64,000 nucleotides of DNA from Aedes albopictus (GCF_035046485.1 NC_085138.1:92921266-92985265), one strand, 5' to 3'. Positions 34,790 through 47,317 are shown, counted from the stretch's first letter. Numbers and translations: made by a program. The notes: generated by a model from the letters alone, not told the origin.

Positions 34790-35110
34790 TTGTGTTCCTG
34801 TTGGCAGAAGAAGGTGTGAACCGCAGAGAGCACGATGAACGGATGAAGAGTGATCTGGCAAGTATTGGGCGTGACCGAGAATGGAGTACGGCAGCCAAAA
34901 ACCGAGTATAGGCCTTATCAGAAGACGTTTAAAATCAGCTGATTTTAGAGGCCTTTGACAGTTCTCCTATGACAGTTCAGCGTTTGCGCCTTTGTTCGGC
35001 AGCTGTAAACAGAGGCATACAACTGAAAAGGCCTATTGTGGCGTAGATATCGTCGATTATGTCTAATCCTAGTTACGATGTTGTGCGAGTAATTGTATGT
35101 ATGTTATGTA
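34790..35110 (+). pseudogene. RTE-like element 3' fragment, split by a MITE
   Basis: Between about 34795 and 34908 the plus strand reads PVGRRRCEPQRARWTDE, then DLASIGRDREWSTAAKNRV. This matches the C-terminal end of the element at 7185-7660 (VGTRRRGAQRAGWADQ...DLASVGRDRRWRTAAANRV). After the MITE at 34911-35033 the same frame continues LWRRYRRL from 35036. Only this last part of the element is present, so it is a strongly 5'-truncated copy. Confidence 0.75.
34911..35033. mobile_element. TA-flanked MITE (123 bp)
   Basis: GGCCTTATCAG at the left and CTGAAAAGGCC at the right are inverted termini with mismatches, with TA at 34909-34910 and 35034-35035. Excision in silico joins AACCGAGTA to TTGTGGCG and restores the RTE coding frame (NRV|LWRR), which is independent support for the borders. 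Confidence 0.8.
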
Positions 35111-36070
35111 TCTATGTATATAATATTCTTTTATAGTCGGGATGTCCTGCAGCTTTTGCGCGCTCATATGAAACCATTTCAACTGATCCCAGTATTCGGA
35201 TAGTTTATAGATTAAATTCTTGATCTGACATTGAAATAAGCTGCTCTCAGAGATATTGATAGCATTGAAGTTGGTCGTGGTGGTAGATAGGTACTAAGAA
35301 TAAAGATAAACCAGCCATTATTAGTTCGGTCACAGCAGCAGCTGCCGCCGTAGGCGTGCCAATGGAATTACCGTCCCCTAATGGCCCTCAATCCCTTGTC
35401 CCACTTGTTCCGGGAACGACAATGACAACGAACGCTGATGATGGTGGAGGTGGTGGTGGGAAACCGGTAGTCGATATGAGCCAAACGAACAGCTTTTACG
35501 ATGCATAATGGCCGTCGTCGCTTACGGTCTGACTCGTCCCCCAGTCAGTCGAGTCATGGATGCCATTTTATGTGCTTCTTCCTCGGATCGGAATGTTCTC
35601 TCATGTGGAGTGGAGCACATGAGCCCGTAAAACGATGCGTATGTAGAAGTCAGAGGAAAAAGTTGCCTGATTTAATTACATTCCTCGGCAGCAGCAGCCA
35701 GCAGTGGCAGCCAGCAGCGTCGGCTTCAACCGGAATCCGGAGGCTATGTGAGCCATCGTTTTTCCCATCGACAGGACAAGAAATGGAGCGCATTAGCATC
35801 ATCAGTGGCTCCACTTGTATCAGCATCACAGGCTCTCACGGTTGCACGGTCGCCATGCGTGTGTGTGTGTGTGTGGTGAGGGGGAAGATGGATTCAAATG
35901 CACTTCGCTTGGCCGCTGGATATTAGATGCTGACCTACTTGGGATGTCAAGGATGCTACGTCAAGGAAAAGAAATCTTCAATTGAAAATTCCATAAGAAT
36001 TTCGAAAAAGAAACCTTCTAGAAATCTCTTTTTCGGGAATTTGTTAAGATATTTTCCTAACACAGAAAAC
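35111..36070. other. Low-copy-looking stretch, no gene recognised
   Basis: Mostly non-repetitive, GC-balanced DNA with GGTGGAGGTGGTGGTGGG near 35443, CAGCAGCAGCCAGCAGTGGC near 35690 and a (GT)n tract at 35860-35875. Frame 35501-35926 (141 residues) has no recognised domain. It could be host-derived (intron or UTR), but nothing proves it. From 35950 decayed repeat appears again. Confidence 0.3.
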
Positions 36071-36551
36071 TTCCTTCTTCTTCTTATTCTTTATGGATCT
36101 ACGTCCCCACTGGGACCTGGCCTGCCTCTCTTCAACTTAGTGTTCTTTGAGCACTTCCACAGTTATTAATTGAAGGGCTTTCTCTGTCTGAAATTGCATG
36201 AATTTCTATATTGTGAGCAGGGATGCCTACATACAGATTTATCTGTATTATACAGACTTTTGAGCATCCGTACAAATGTCGTTTTATATGAAATACAGAT
36301 TTTTGGGGCTAGAGGGGCTATTTTATTTTTGTATGGGATACCGATTTTTCACCCAAATTTTGTATGGGATACAGATTTTCGGAAGCAATACAGATTTTTC
36401 AAAAAATCATCTGGCATCCCTGATTGTGAGGCAAGTACAATGATATACTATGTAAAGGGAGTCGAGAAAATGTTCCCGACTGGAACGGGAATTGAACCCG
36501 CCGTCTCTGGATTGGTGATCCATAGCCTTAACCACTAGGCTAATTGGAGAC
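36071..36551 (-). mobile_element. tRNA-derived SINE, family B (interrupted)
   Basis: On the minus strand the head lies at the right: TTAGCCTAGTGGTTAAGGCT and B box GGTTCAATTCCCGTTCC. The body ends in TTAATAACTGTGGAAGTGCTC and a GAAGAAGAAGG tail at the left. The target duplication is degraded (CTAATAGGAAAAC at the right, CTAACACAGAAAAC at the left), suggesting an older insertion. It is split by a 205-bp MITE at 36218-36422. Confidence 0.88.
36218..36422. mobile_element. hAT-type MITE, CAGGGATGCC ends, copy 1 (205 bp)
   Basis: CAGGGATGCC and GGCATCCCTG are exact terminal inverted repeats, with the exact 8-bp duplication ATTGTGAG at 36210-36217 and 36423-36430. The interior repeats the motifs ATACAGATTTT and TGTATGGGATAC. 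The intact SINE at 63028-63296 supplies the empty site. Two more copies lie at 54463-54629 and 63939-64000. Confidence 0.95.
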
Positions 36552-38690
36552 TCTAATAGGAAAACATATCCTATTTTAATCAGCTCTGTTCTCTTCATCA
36601 TGAGATGGTTTCATAAAGCTGATGATCTCAAATATGGCTTCAAAACTTCCCCATGCAAACTACATTACATGGGCTAGTTTCAGGAAAATCGGCCGACTGT
36701 ATACTTCTGAAATTTCAGGCATGTTCTTAATTTGCTTCTCAAATTTCTCATATTATGTCACCATTTTCATAACGATTTAACTCCAGCTATTTTTTCAGAA
36801 ACTGTTAAAGAGATTTCTCATAGTTTATTTACTAACATTTTCAAAGAAATTGTTTCGGAAATTCTTGCTGAACATCTTTAATAACTTCAACGATTAAAAA
36901 TGCACAACACCGTCTTCAACCAGAGGTTGCACGATCACTAACTCACTAAATTACAATAAATGCCCTGCGTGAATGCTCCAAATGAGTTCTTCCATAAGTT
37001 CCTGGAGAAAAACATGCATGAGCCCAAGTAAATCATCATCATGCATGAACTATTGAATCATTTGGAAAATTATACTGACAGGTGCTGGGAATAACACTTT
37101 AAACGATTGCAAGAGCGATTCCTAGAAAATAAAACTTCTGGTATGATTCATGGAATAAGGTTTAGAGGAGATTGAGGAGGCATTCAAAAAGGAATTCCTG
37201 TGAAACTTCAACTGAAATTTCTGGAGGATGACTGATATTTTTTTTTATTCATGGAGAAATTTCTGGAAAAATAAATCTTGGGAATATCTGAAGCAATTAC
37301 TAAGAGATTTTTTGAAGCAATTTCCAAGGGAATTTCTGGAGGAACTCTAGGAAGCTCATAGAGAAAATTCTGAAGGAAAAACCAATTGAATTTCTGAAAA
37401 AATCTTAAAGAAACCATGGAGAAATTCCTGGAAAATCTCCTCGAGCAACTCCTGGAAGAATTTCTTATGAATTTTATGGCAAAACTTATGGATGAATTCC
37501 TAGAGGCATTACTGCATGAGACATTCCAGGTCAGATAGTTTCTTGAGAAATGTCATGGGTAGTTCCTGGAATAATTGATCGAATAATTCGCAGTGTTGTC
37601 ATAGTAAAATCAGAGCTGTTTCCTCAAGTTTTCCTTGTTTCATCGCCCCCTATACTGATACGCTCCCAAGGAAATGACTTCTCTATTGGGTCTAATTAAG
37701 AATTATTCCTGGAAATCCCTCCATGCATTATAATTCAAGTTTTTTTTTGTATTTATCGTGGAAGGGGCATTCTAGCTGGAATTGCTATTATGCATGCAGC
37801 AGAAAACATGATGAAAATTCAGGAAAGTTCTCCACGATTGCTTGCAGGGACATCGTCAGATTTTTTTTTGGGAATTTTTTTCAAGATTTTTCAAAATGTT
37901 TCTGGAATTTTTACAGAAAGAAGACTTTTGCAGAATTATCCTAAAATGATGTGGGGAAGAATTTCTCAAAAGATTCTTCTAGTTAACTCTTCAAAATGCA
38001 TTCCAGTCCATGTTTCTACAGATATTCTTTCAAGAATTTCCTTTGGGGCTTATTCAGAAGTTACTCAAAATTCCGTCAAGGATTACTACATAAGTGCATG
38101 CTTGTATTCCTTTATGTATTTCTTCAATTTTTTCTGAGGAAATTCCTCCAGAATTATTGTCAGTGTTTTCTCTAGGAGTATTTTTTTCCATGGAGTCACC
38201 CCATAAATTATTCTAGGAATTTCTCAAGAAATTTTTCTATGAATTGCTCCAGGAATCCCTCCAAAGGCTTCTTCAAAAGATGCAATTCCACGAGATTTTT
38301 TTTTCAAACACTCGTGGATTCTTCCAGAAATTTCAAAGGTTCAAAATTTTTCTCGAAAATTTTAGCTTAAAAATTTCTTATTATTCTTGAAAATTTTCAA
38401 GAGATTATTTTGCAATAGTTCCACCGGGGTATGCGTTGGAATTATTCCGTCTTTCCTTCAGGGATTCGCTCATATTTTTACAAGAATTATCCTAACAATT
38501 CCGGTAGAAATTAGGCCAGATTTTTTTTGCATAGCATTTCTCCAAAAAAAATTAGGATTTTTTTAGGAATAACTGCAAAGGGCTCTCTAGCTGTACCAAG
38601 TATTCTTTCAAATATGTTTAATTTTTTCATTATTTCTTCAGTGGTTCTCTGAAGAGTTCCTTCAGGATTTCAAAAGTCATGTTGTTTTAC
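36552..38690. repeat. Decayed 12-bp repeat and AT-rich DNA
   Basis: Degenerate GAATTTCTGGA units (minus orientation to about 37580, plus orientation from about 38140) alternate with AT-rich sequence. A LINE-tail-like piece (CACCGTCTTCAACCAGAGGT at 36908-36927) is related to 50936-50955. Frames 37723-37944 and 37790-38137 have no recognisable domain. Confidence 0.5.
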
Positions 38691-39138
38691 TCTTCGGTTT
38701 CTGACAATACTGAAGTGAGCGAATGAGAGAGGATGTAAGAAAAAGAACCCAAAAGTTCAAAAGTCCGTTTAAAAGGTTCTTCTCATATATAACGTACACA
38801 GCAAAAAAATATGAAAGTTAAACAGCACGTAAATTGAAGATCAACTGAAATTTGCGACAGAGAAATGTAAATCGCCAACATTTAACGTCAGCCGAGCAGT
38901 CCACTGCTGGTCAGACGGCTTGTTTACAGATTTTAAAGCATATTCGCTTTAAATTTTCATGCATATGCTATAAACCATGCCAGCCACTCTCCGTCGTCAG
39001 CTGAAGAACGGCTGCTCGCAGCTGTGGCGGTTTCCCCGTTGTCTCTCCCAGTACTCTTTGCAGCAGTCGGAGCATGTCGGCAATGCGTGCATTATGGTAG
39101 AAGCAGTTTAACTTTGACAGTCTGCTATTCAACAAGCT

Positions 39139-39209
39139 GAGATAGCCGAGAGAGCTCGGGCGTGCTACTCACACTCCAAGGATCTGAGTTCAATTCTCGT
39201 TCGGATCTC
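39139..39209 (+). repeat. tRNA-like sequence, probably a SINE head
   Basis: 71 bp start GAGATAGCCGAGAGAGC, have a B box GAGTTCAATTCTC and close with GGATCTC. Five of seven acceptor-stem pairs form. The anticodon arm is poor, so a functional tRNA is unlikely. The surrounding 38800-39310 is not 12-bp repeat and may be the rest of a SINE-like unit, but no duplication or second copy in the window confirms it. Confidence 0.55.
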
Positions 39210-39319
39210 AATTTTTCTTTATATTTTCTAACAGATATCTTGAATGTAATTTTAAGATCGCATGGAAATTTCCATCATATATGACGGGGTCCTTTTGTTA
39301 CATTCGATCCGTCATAATT

Positions 39320-41500
39320 TTACAGGTTTTTTTCGAACTGTGTAGGAATAATAACAGAAAGTATTTTTTTGTGTAAAAAGTTTTGAAAATTTCTGAAGAA
39401 ATTTCAAAGAATTTTGTAAACGAATCCCAAGAAGAATTTTCATAGTATTTCTTGGTGGAGCTTCATAAGGAATCCATAAAAATCTACCTAAAAGCATTTT
39501 TGAAGAATTTTCTGGCACAAAAAGGAACATCTGTGGGAAATCCTGGAGATTTGTTCTAATAATCATTAAACTGTTTCTGAAGAGAAAAAAACGCAAACGG
39601 AATTTCTGAAAAAAAAACATAATTCTTTTCACCGAAGTCTTGAAGTAATTAATGAAGGAATCCATGGATTAACTTTGGAGGAAATCCATAGTAGATGTCC
39701 TTGAACTTGGAACCATGGGACAATTTTTGATGAATCCTCTTTAAGATCTTTTGATGGAATCTGCAAGGATATTCCTAGAAAAATCTCTGGAATTTTTTTT
39801 TTTGAAGAATTCTGTGAAGTCGTCCACAAAGAAGTCCTTGGAGAAATTTCTGGAGGATCATCGAACGGAAATTGTGATGAAAATGCTGAAGGTATCTTTG
39901 AAGCAGTTCATGAAAGATATTCTATTAGAACTTTAAAACAGAAATCCATGGAATACTTTCCATAAGAAATTCCTGGTGGATTTCTAAGGAAATCTATGAA
40001 GCAATATCGAAAAGTACCCAGGAAAGCTTTAAGAAAAAGTTTATAAGAAGTTTTTTTCTAGGATAATTTTTAGATTACTTCAAAGAAAATTCTAAACCAA
40101 GCTAATAGTTTTCTCAAATAATTAATGGGAGAATTCCTTAATGAGTTTTCAGAGAAATCTCTAAAGGCATTCCTGGCGGATACTATTTAATTCTCAGGAA
40201 GATTTTCTGATGGAATAGATGAAGGAATTCCTGAAGAAATATCTAGATGATTTTTGGATGAATATCCAAATGGTTTGTATGGTTTTTATAGTAATCCTTA
40301 GATAATGTTATGAGGCAATCTCTCAAATAATTTTTTTTAAAGGATCAATGAAGGATGTCTGAAGAAATTGATGAAAGTTTTAACAATCCATGCAAGATTT
40401 TCAAAAATAATCTTTTAAAAGCATTTCGAAAGGTTTTGGAGGTAAACAAGCCTGTGGCTGAAAGCCTCACCAATAAAGAAATAATAATAATAACATTTCG
40501 GAGGATTAACGAGTAAAATATCTAAATCAATCCCTGTAAAAAACCTAAAGAAAACCCTGGAAAAAAAATCAAAGAAAATCTATTTGTGACACATTTTGGA
40601 GCGATTCCAGAGATAATTCCTGGCCCACATTTTGGAGTACTACCTGAATTACTTCGTGAAGTAATTCCTGGAATAAATAGTGGGCGAATTTCATGGGTAT
40701 TTTCTGTGGCAGTTCCAAAGGTCATTTATGTAGTCAATTCCGGATGAAATCCTGAAAAAAATCTTTGAAAAACTTTAGGAGGAATTTCTGTAGCAATCCC
40801 TGGTGTAATACCTGGATTAGCTTCTAACGGGAATCCAGTGGTAATTCCTGGAGTAATGTTTTGGTAATTTAAGGACAAACGCCTTGGAGTCCCGCTTCAA
40901 AAGTGCGTCAGAACTTCAGATGCACAAATCTCAAGAAGCAATCGTTAAACAACAGTGCATTTTATTATTCTGTTCTTGCTTGTTATATGCTTAAAATAAG
41001 AAGATCGGGTGCGTTGGTTTTGTTTACGAAAAGATTAGTGCGTTCGAAATCATGAGTAGGTGCCGAAGTCGGCCATTGTGGCGGCCATTTAGTCTGTCCT
41101 TAAGGAGGAATTCTTGGAGATATTTCTTACATAACTATATATTCCTCAAGGTATATCTGGATGGCTTAATGGAATACTGTCGAGAAGGATACTTGGAAGA
41201 GATTCCGGAAGAATTCGTGGAGCAACGTCTGCTTCTTCTGGAGGTATTCATGGTGTTATTTCGGGGACAACTCCTTTGGGGTTCACTGGATTTCCTGGGG
41301 TTTTTTTTTATGTAATACTTGGGAACATAAAATAGAAACCCTGGGGAAATATCACGCATAATCCACGAAGAATTTAATATAGAAATTCATTAAAGAAGTC
41401 ATGAGGAATTGAGAAAGATGGGTAGAATTTCAGCAAAAAAAAAATTAAGGATTTCCAGGAGAAATTGACTGTGTAGTTCCTAGTAGAAATCCTGATTATA
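39320..41500 (-). repeat. 12-bp repeat, minus orientation, degenerate
   Basis: Units of GGAATTTCTGAAG type dominate. A piece at 40452-40494 (GCCTGTGGCTGAAAGCCTC followed by AATAAAGAAATAATAATAATAA) is a LINE-tail-like insertion bracketed by TTTTGGAGG and TTTCGGAGG. A non-repeat patch at 40870-41095 has GGCCATTGTGGCGGCCA. No gene is recognised; frames 39312-39665 minus and 41052-41315 are not convincing. Confidence 0.55.
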
Positions 41501-42454
41501 GACTGTTTCAGAAATTATAAATACACTTTGTTCAATTAAATGAACTGTTCTAATGATTTTTACCAACTTATTTCAGAGTATGGCATATTGTACTCCATAT
41601 TTTTATATTTCCTTTCAATTGTCTTGATATTTTAAAGAACAGTCGAGTTCTCTAACAAATAACTTAATTTTTCAAATTTGCATTTGCACAAAGGTGTTTT
41701 TGAATGATTTCAACATTATTTATCACTAAATACCAAAAATTATCTAAATTTTTATCACATTCGCTTTCTCAACAAGTTGTCTAAGTAATGCCTTGATCAA
41801 AATTTGGGAAAATTCGATAAAGGCATTCCCACAACATTTTTTCGGAGATCAAGTTTCTTATTTTTTAAGGTTTTCTACGGAACATAAGAACTATCACACA
41901 GTTTCTTAGCTTTCCTGAACACATTTAATCTAAACAAACTTATTTTTTCAGCTCATTCGATCCTTCAGATGACAAAGCTTTGTCATACCATAGAAACGAA
42001 TGCAGTAAGCAGTAATTAAGACATTCGTTTGCTTAACGTTTGTTGCTACTGCTGTTGTTGAGAAATTTGAAACAAAAAAAAAATTGTATTGAGAAGGCCC
42101 GTAATGGTGGTTCTTGATCAAATATTCCAGTAAAAATTACTTTTGCCAATCGAGAAATATGTTTTATTATCGATACAGCAATTTTTATTGTGTTTGGAAA
42201 TTAAATATTTTATCTGTGAGATTTTTTTCTTTTCTACTATGCTACATTTTTTGACCACTTTGTGCAACTTCAAATTTTAATCATCTAGTTTACAGAGCCC
42301 TATTTTTCAACTTTTACTAGAATCATCAACAAAATTGGTATTATTTGCTTCGTTAGCACATTTCCTATAAGAGCTAGAAGTAACTTTTTTGGATATTATA
42401 CTCAAATTCAAATGGCAGTTAATCGTTAGTGTATTTATAATTTCTGAAACAGTC
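41501..42454. mobile_element. TA-flanked TIR element (954 bp)
   Basis: GACTGTTTCAGAAATTATAA at 41501 is matched exactly by its complement ending at 42454, and the inverted repeat extends about 27 bp. TA lies at 41499-41500 and 42455-42456. The AT-rich interior has no transposase frame. The design fits a Tc1/mariner-type MITE. Confidence 0.9.
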
Positions 42455-42469
42455 TATGAAAATCAATGA

Positions 42470-43780
42470 AGTTCCTGGTGGAATTCCTTGAGAAATTCAT
42501 CGAGCAATTTTTGACAAAACTCCTGGTGGAAGATAGAACTGCTGATGGACTTTCCTGAAGAAACTACCACAGATTTTTCTTGAGTAACTCCTGCGAGAAT
42601 TTATGAAGGATTCCTGGGGAAACCTCTTGAGGAACTCATGGAGAAATTACAGGTAGATCTTCTGGAGAAATAGTATGAGGGATTCCTAAAATAATTCGTA
42701 GAGGAATTCCTGAAGAGTTTCCTGGAAAATTTCAGTGAGAGATACCTGGATAATTTTATGGAAGACCACCAGGAAGAATTAATGGATAAATTTTTGATGG
42801 AATTACTGGTAAAACTTCATGCATAACTTTGGAGGAATTCTTTGTGAAATTCATAAGAACTAACTCAGGTAAAATTCTTGAAGAAATCCCTTGAAGCATT
42901 CTTCGGAGTTTTTTGAGGTTTGGAGGAACTCCCGTAAAAGTTCCTAGGGAAGGGAATTCCTGGAGTAATTCAAGAGGAATTTCTTGAAGAATTACAGGTG
43001 GAATTTGTATAGAAGTTTCGGGAGAAAGCCCGTGCACAAGGGGGGGGGGGGGGGGGTTGGTTAAACCCCTCCCATTATCGACGCTTCATATACTAGGCGC
43101 TCTTCTGCCTTTTGCCAAAATTGGGAAAAACCCCTCCCTTGGGGCCACTTATGAAATGGTTGGAAGAGTTTTTCAGAGAAAAATATTTAAAAAATCCCTA
43201 ACAAATTCTTTAAGATACTCTTTTCGAAATTTTTGGAAGAACTCTTGGAGATGTGCCTAGAGAAAATCCAGGAGAATCTTCTGGTGGCTTTTCTGAAGGA
43301 ATTCCTGCAGTAAATCCAAGAGGAATTCCCCGAGGAAAACCAGGAGTAATTCCTGGAGAACTTCATGAAGGAATCTATGGAAGGATATCTGGTAGAAATG
43401 CTAGAAAAATTCCAGAAAAAATGCTTTGAATTGCTCCAGAGAGATTCTATAAAGTTAATAAAAAGATCCCAGAGCAAAAAAAACGTGGAAGCTTCTGTAG
43501 GAAATCCTGTAGTAATTCCACATGCATTTTTCGAATGATTTTCCAAAGGAATTCATGATGAAGTTAATGGTGGGATTCTTGGTAGTATTCCTGGTCAAAT
43601 TGTTTTTGGAATTTATGGTTACATTCTTTGAGGAATTCCTGGAGGAATAACTGGTTCAATACCTAAAGAAATTCCATGAGTTACTCCTGGGAGATTTTTG
43701 GACGTTTTGGAGAGATTTGTAGAAGAATACCCTGGGTAATTAAAAGAGGAATTTCTTGTGGAATTCTAGCAGAAATTCTC
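42470..43780 (-). repeat. 12-bp repeat, minus orientation, with a poly-G tract
   Basis: Units of GGAATTCCTGGAG type with drift. A run of 17 G lies at 43040-43056, directly after GCCCGTGCACAA, within about 120 bp of non-repeat DNA that ends around 43155 and may be a degraded MITE. Open frames here are repeat by-products. Confidence 0.65.
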
Positions 43781-43797
43781 CTAGGAGAGTCCTACTG

Positions 43798-44063
43798 GTC
43801 TCCAGTTAGCCTAGTGGTTAAGGCTATGGATCGCCAATCCGGAGACGGCGGGTTCGATTCCCGTTCCAGTCGGGAAAATTTTCTCGACTCCCTGGGCATA
43901 GTGTAGCATTGTACTTGCCTCACAATATACAAATTCATGCAATGGCAGGCAAAGAAAGCCCTTCAATTAATAACTGTGGAAGTGCTCAAAGAACACTAAG
44001 TTGAAGCAAGGCAGGTCAAGTCTCAGAGGGGACGTCGAGCCATAAAGAAGAAGAAGAAGAAGA
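43798..44063 (+). mobile_element. tRNA-derived SINE, family B, intact
   Basis: The head starts GTCTCCAGTTAGCCTAGTGG and has B box GGTTCGATTCC at about 43850. The body includes CTCGACTCCCTGGGCATAG and TTAATAACTGTGGAAGTGCT, and the tail is (GAA)n. The 10-bp duplication AGTCCTACTG is exact at 43788-43797 and 44064-44073. Two minus-strand relatives lie at 36071-36551 and 63028-63296. Confidence 0.93.
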
Positions 44064-44073
44064 AGTCCTACTG

Positions 44074-45488
44074 CCTCAACCCAATAAACACCGAATAGGT
44101 ATTCTAATCCATTTTTCCAACTAACCAAAGTTGGAAGCAGTTAGGACTAGTGCTCGGTTTGGTAAATTGAAAGGGTACTCTTGGACGAATACTTGGATAA
44201 ACTCCCGCGTGAATTGCGTTAGGGTTTTTTCAAGGAAGATGTCGTACAAGGGTTTTCGAAACATTGCGTAGGAAGATCCTTTTGAAATTCTCAGAGGAAT
44301 CCCTATAAGTGATTCCTGGAAACAATCTTGAAAAAAAAAAGTCCAGGAAAAGTTCCAGTAGGAACTTCTGTAACAGTTTTCAAGAGAAATTCTAAGAATA
44401 ATTCGTGGATTGTTTATTCTCTGTGGAAGAATAGTGGCGTAAAGATATAGGTGAAATCGTAAAAATAAAATTTAAGAGAAATCCGCGGAAGAACTGTTGA
44501 AAAATAACATGGAAAATTTCGTTTCTGAAGCATGAAACATATTAAGATACTTTATAAAATTCAAAAAGTACTTCCAAATTGAGCATCTTATTCCATCCTT
44601 CTCTATCTTCGCCTCCTTTTTTTTCCTGCTCCTTCCTCGGAAAACGTTAAGCTTCAGGGCATGAAATGTTCTCCGGACAGCCTATATCCGAACCCTCATT
44701 CGAGAAGATAAAATTCCCATCGTCTCCGAAGTTGTTGGCCGGTTTTCCTGGTAGGATTTGTTTCACAAGACGACCAGAAAACGTCTGTCTATTTCAAGAA
44801 ACGACGTTTTTCCCAACACTACGCTTTCGCTCGCTCACACAGACGGGCAGCATTGGGCAGTTGTTATGGTCCTATGCTAGGAAAATACCCGGAAGTGGTT
44901 GTTTTGCTCCCGCAAAAGTCACCATCCAAACACAGCCGGATGATGTATTGCAAGACGTCGTCGTATCAGTTTTATTAGAACTCAATGCCAAATATGAGAC
45001 TACAGTGCACAGTGTAATAACAACCGGAACCGGAGATCTTCGTCGCATCAGATCTGTGCACCGCACTGCGCGCCGGCGGGCAGGGCATCCAACAAATGGA
45101 TTGCATTTTGCAGTTCGATGTGTGTCAGTCCGCCCGACTCTGCAATGCAGTTTGCATCACAGACTGAACATGGTCACTAGGTTCGGGGTAAGCTGAATTA
45201 TGAGAGAAGGATGCTGCTGTCGCTGTCGGTGCTGTGACTGGCAGTGATGTTGAATGTAAATTTTGCACGTTTCGTTTCTGTGGGTTCCAGTGATGGCGGC
45301 ATGTCACAATCGTTTTCACTCGTCGGAGTGACATTCTGAAGGCGAATGTGAGAGTGTGATAAATATATGTGTGGTGTTGGATGAGAAAATATATAGCAGG
45401 TGAGGGGTACATCAATGGATGGGTCAGTAAAGTTGAGTGTTGGTTTTGAGAATAGATAAATTAACGCTTAATCAAGGTTGCGATTGCT
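44074..45488. other. Low-copy-looking stretch with unrecognised ORF
   Basis: Decayed repeat to about 44420 is followed by non-repetitive DNA. The plus frame 44666-45196 (176 residues) is the longest non-retrotransposon, non-repeat frame in the window. I recognise no domain, and a minus frame overlaps it. GC-rich patch GCACTGCGCGCCGGCGGGCA lies at 45062-45081. It is undecided whether this is host exon, UTR or intron. Confidence 0.3.
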
Positions 45489-46850
45489 GCCCTGCTTCTA
45501 AGCGTTCTTTAAGATTTTCCTTAAGGAATTCTTCCAGAGATTTCTGCAGAATTCCTTCAAAGATTCCTCCAGAAATTTTCCTAGCAAATTTTCCACTTGG
45601 GATTTCACCACAAACTAATACAGAAGCACCTGTAAAGAGTACATCAGGAGTTCTCCGTGAAGTTCTTTCAGAGATGCAATCGGAAATTCCTTCAAAAATT
45701 ATCCTAGCAACCTATCCAGAGTTTCCTCCGAAAATTCCACCATAATTCTTTTAGGAATTCATTAAGTTTTTTTTTTTAATTATTTCAAGGATTGTTTCAC
45801 ATTTGATGGTACATTCTCCAGAAAATCCCAAAGATCCAGGAACTCCATTGTAATTCCAGCGCGAAGTCCTCCAAGAGTTCCAATTGCCCCAGCAGTTCCT
45901 CTAATAATTCATCTGGACGTGCCTCCTGAGATTTATTCAAGAATTCTTTTAAAAATTGCTACAGAGATTCTTAGTCTCTGGAAATATTGCCAATGCAATG
46001 GGATCTACAGTAGGATTTCTAAAATCTGTGGATGCATTTCTAGAGAACCACGTTACGAAATCATGGTGCATCTCATGAAGCTGTAATTACAAGGAACCTC
46101 TAGAACAATTTCTTTAGGAATTATTGGAAGAATTTCGGGGGGAATTCTGGGACAAATCTCTGGAATTCTCTAATGGTTTCATGGCTGAGTAATTGAAACA
46201 TTCCTGTAATGGGCCATCCATAAAATTCTTCGTTACCTAGGAAGGAGTGGTAGTTGGTTACAATGATAACAGTCTATACAAACTTAAATTTTATTTTATT
46301 AACAAATTACCATGCAGGAGGAGGGTTGTGAAATATCCAGAAAAATAATACCACGTGGTTAATGGGCAGCCCCTGTGGAACTTTGGAGAAATTCATGAAA
46401 AAATATCTCAAAGAATTTTTGTAGATAGATTTAATGAAATTCCTGAACTTTTTTTTTTTGTATAAATTCCATTCGAAAACTCTGGAGAAATTACAAGTGG
46501 TACACTCAGAGGAATTGAATGAGAAAGCTTTCGAGAAACTTTTGGGAAATCTTCATAGAAATCCACGGTTGAATCTGTGGAGTAAATCGTAAAAGATTAA
46601 TTGAAGGAGTTGTTAGACTAATCTTTGAAAGCATTTCCGAAGAAGTCTTTGAAAGAACTCTTGGAGAAATCTCAAAGGTAATTCCTTGAAGAATTCATGG
46701 AGGCATTCCTTGAGAAATCTCAACATCCAGATGAAGTTCTTGGAAAAAAAATCCTCAGGAATTCTTGGAACGAGTTCCCAATCTCCAGGTCATTGTTGCA
46801 ACAAAACTCTGCAAAAGGTTTACCGTTTTCACTCATTTCTCCAAGACCCT
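45489..46850. repeat. 12-bp repeat, plus then minus orientation
   Basis: Plus-type units (GGAATTCCTTCC) run to about 45990, then minus-type (GGAATTTCGGGGG, GAAATTCCTGAA) from about 46060. The switch occurs within about 100 bp. No gene is seen; 45437-45745 is a by-product. Confidence 0.6.
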
Positions 46851-46859
46851 GACATCCCT

Positions 46860-47314
46860 TGAAACACTCCGTGTGATTGGAGCCTACCTATGAAGTCGTC
46901 TATACAGATCCTGATGTCACCCTGGAACTCAATCAACAGCGGCATTCAATTCACTGTAGAAGTTCTTTGAGAAGGACCTTTCGCATGAGATATAGGTCAA
47001 TGATGTACATTCCGGGTGAAGAATCAAACGACGGCTTTGCGGTTGCCAAAATCAATGGACTCTTTATCTACATCTATCTTGATATACACCTCCAAGATGG
47101 TCAGGTGAAGAGTACAACAGAATGTTGGATGCATTCACTGATACGCTAGTCCTACGGAAGTCAGCAGTCATCGAAGGTGACTTCAACACTTGGGTCGTAG
47201 AATTAGGTAGCAAATTTACCAATTCAAGAGGTAAGATAAGGTAAGGTTGGCCTAATGGAAGCCCTGGCGAAGCTAAATGTATGGCTATGACACGATTGTA
47301 CGGTCAGAACATTT
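46860..47314 (+). pseudogene. R1-like element, endonuclease remnant
   Basis: The plus frames carry MMYIPGEESNDGFAVAKING and YIYLDIHLQDGQ, which line up with the first strand of an R1-type endonuclease (AKVNGV...). After frame changes there are VIEGDFNTWVVE (as EGDFN near 47172-47190) and LMEALAKLNVWL (about 47252-47286). Multiple stops and shifts are present. It is cut at 47314 by a TIR element and resumes at 47807. Confidence 0.75.
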
Positions 47315-47317
47315 CAT

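Noticed and set aside
39139..39209. Functional tRNA gene
   Set aside because: Two acceptor pairs are missing and the anticodon arm does not fold well; better explained as SINE-derived.
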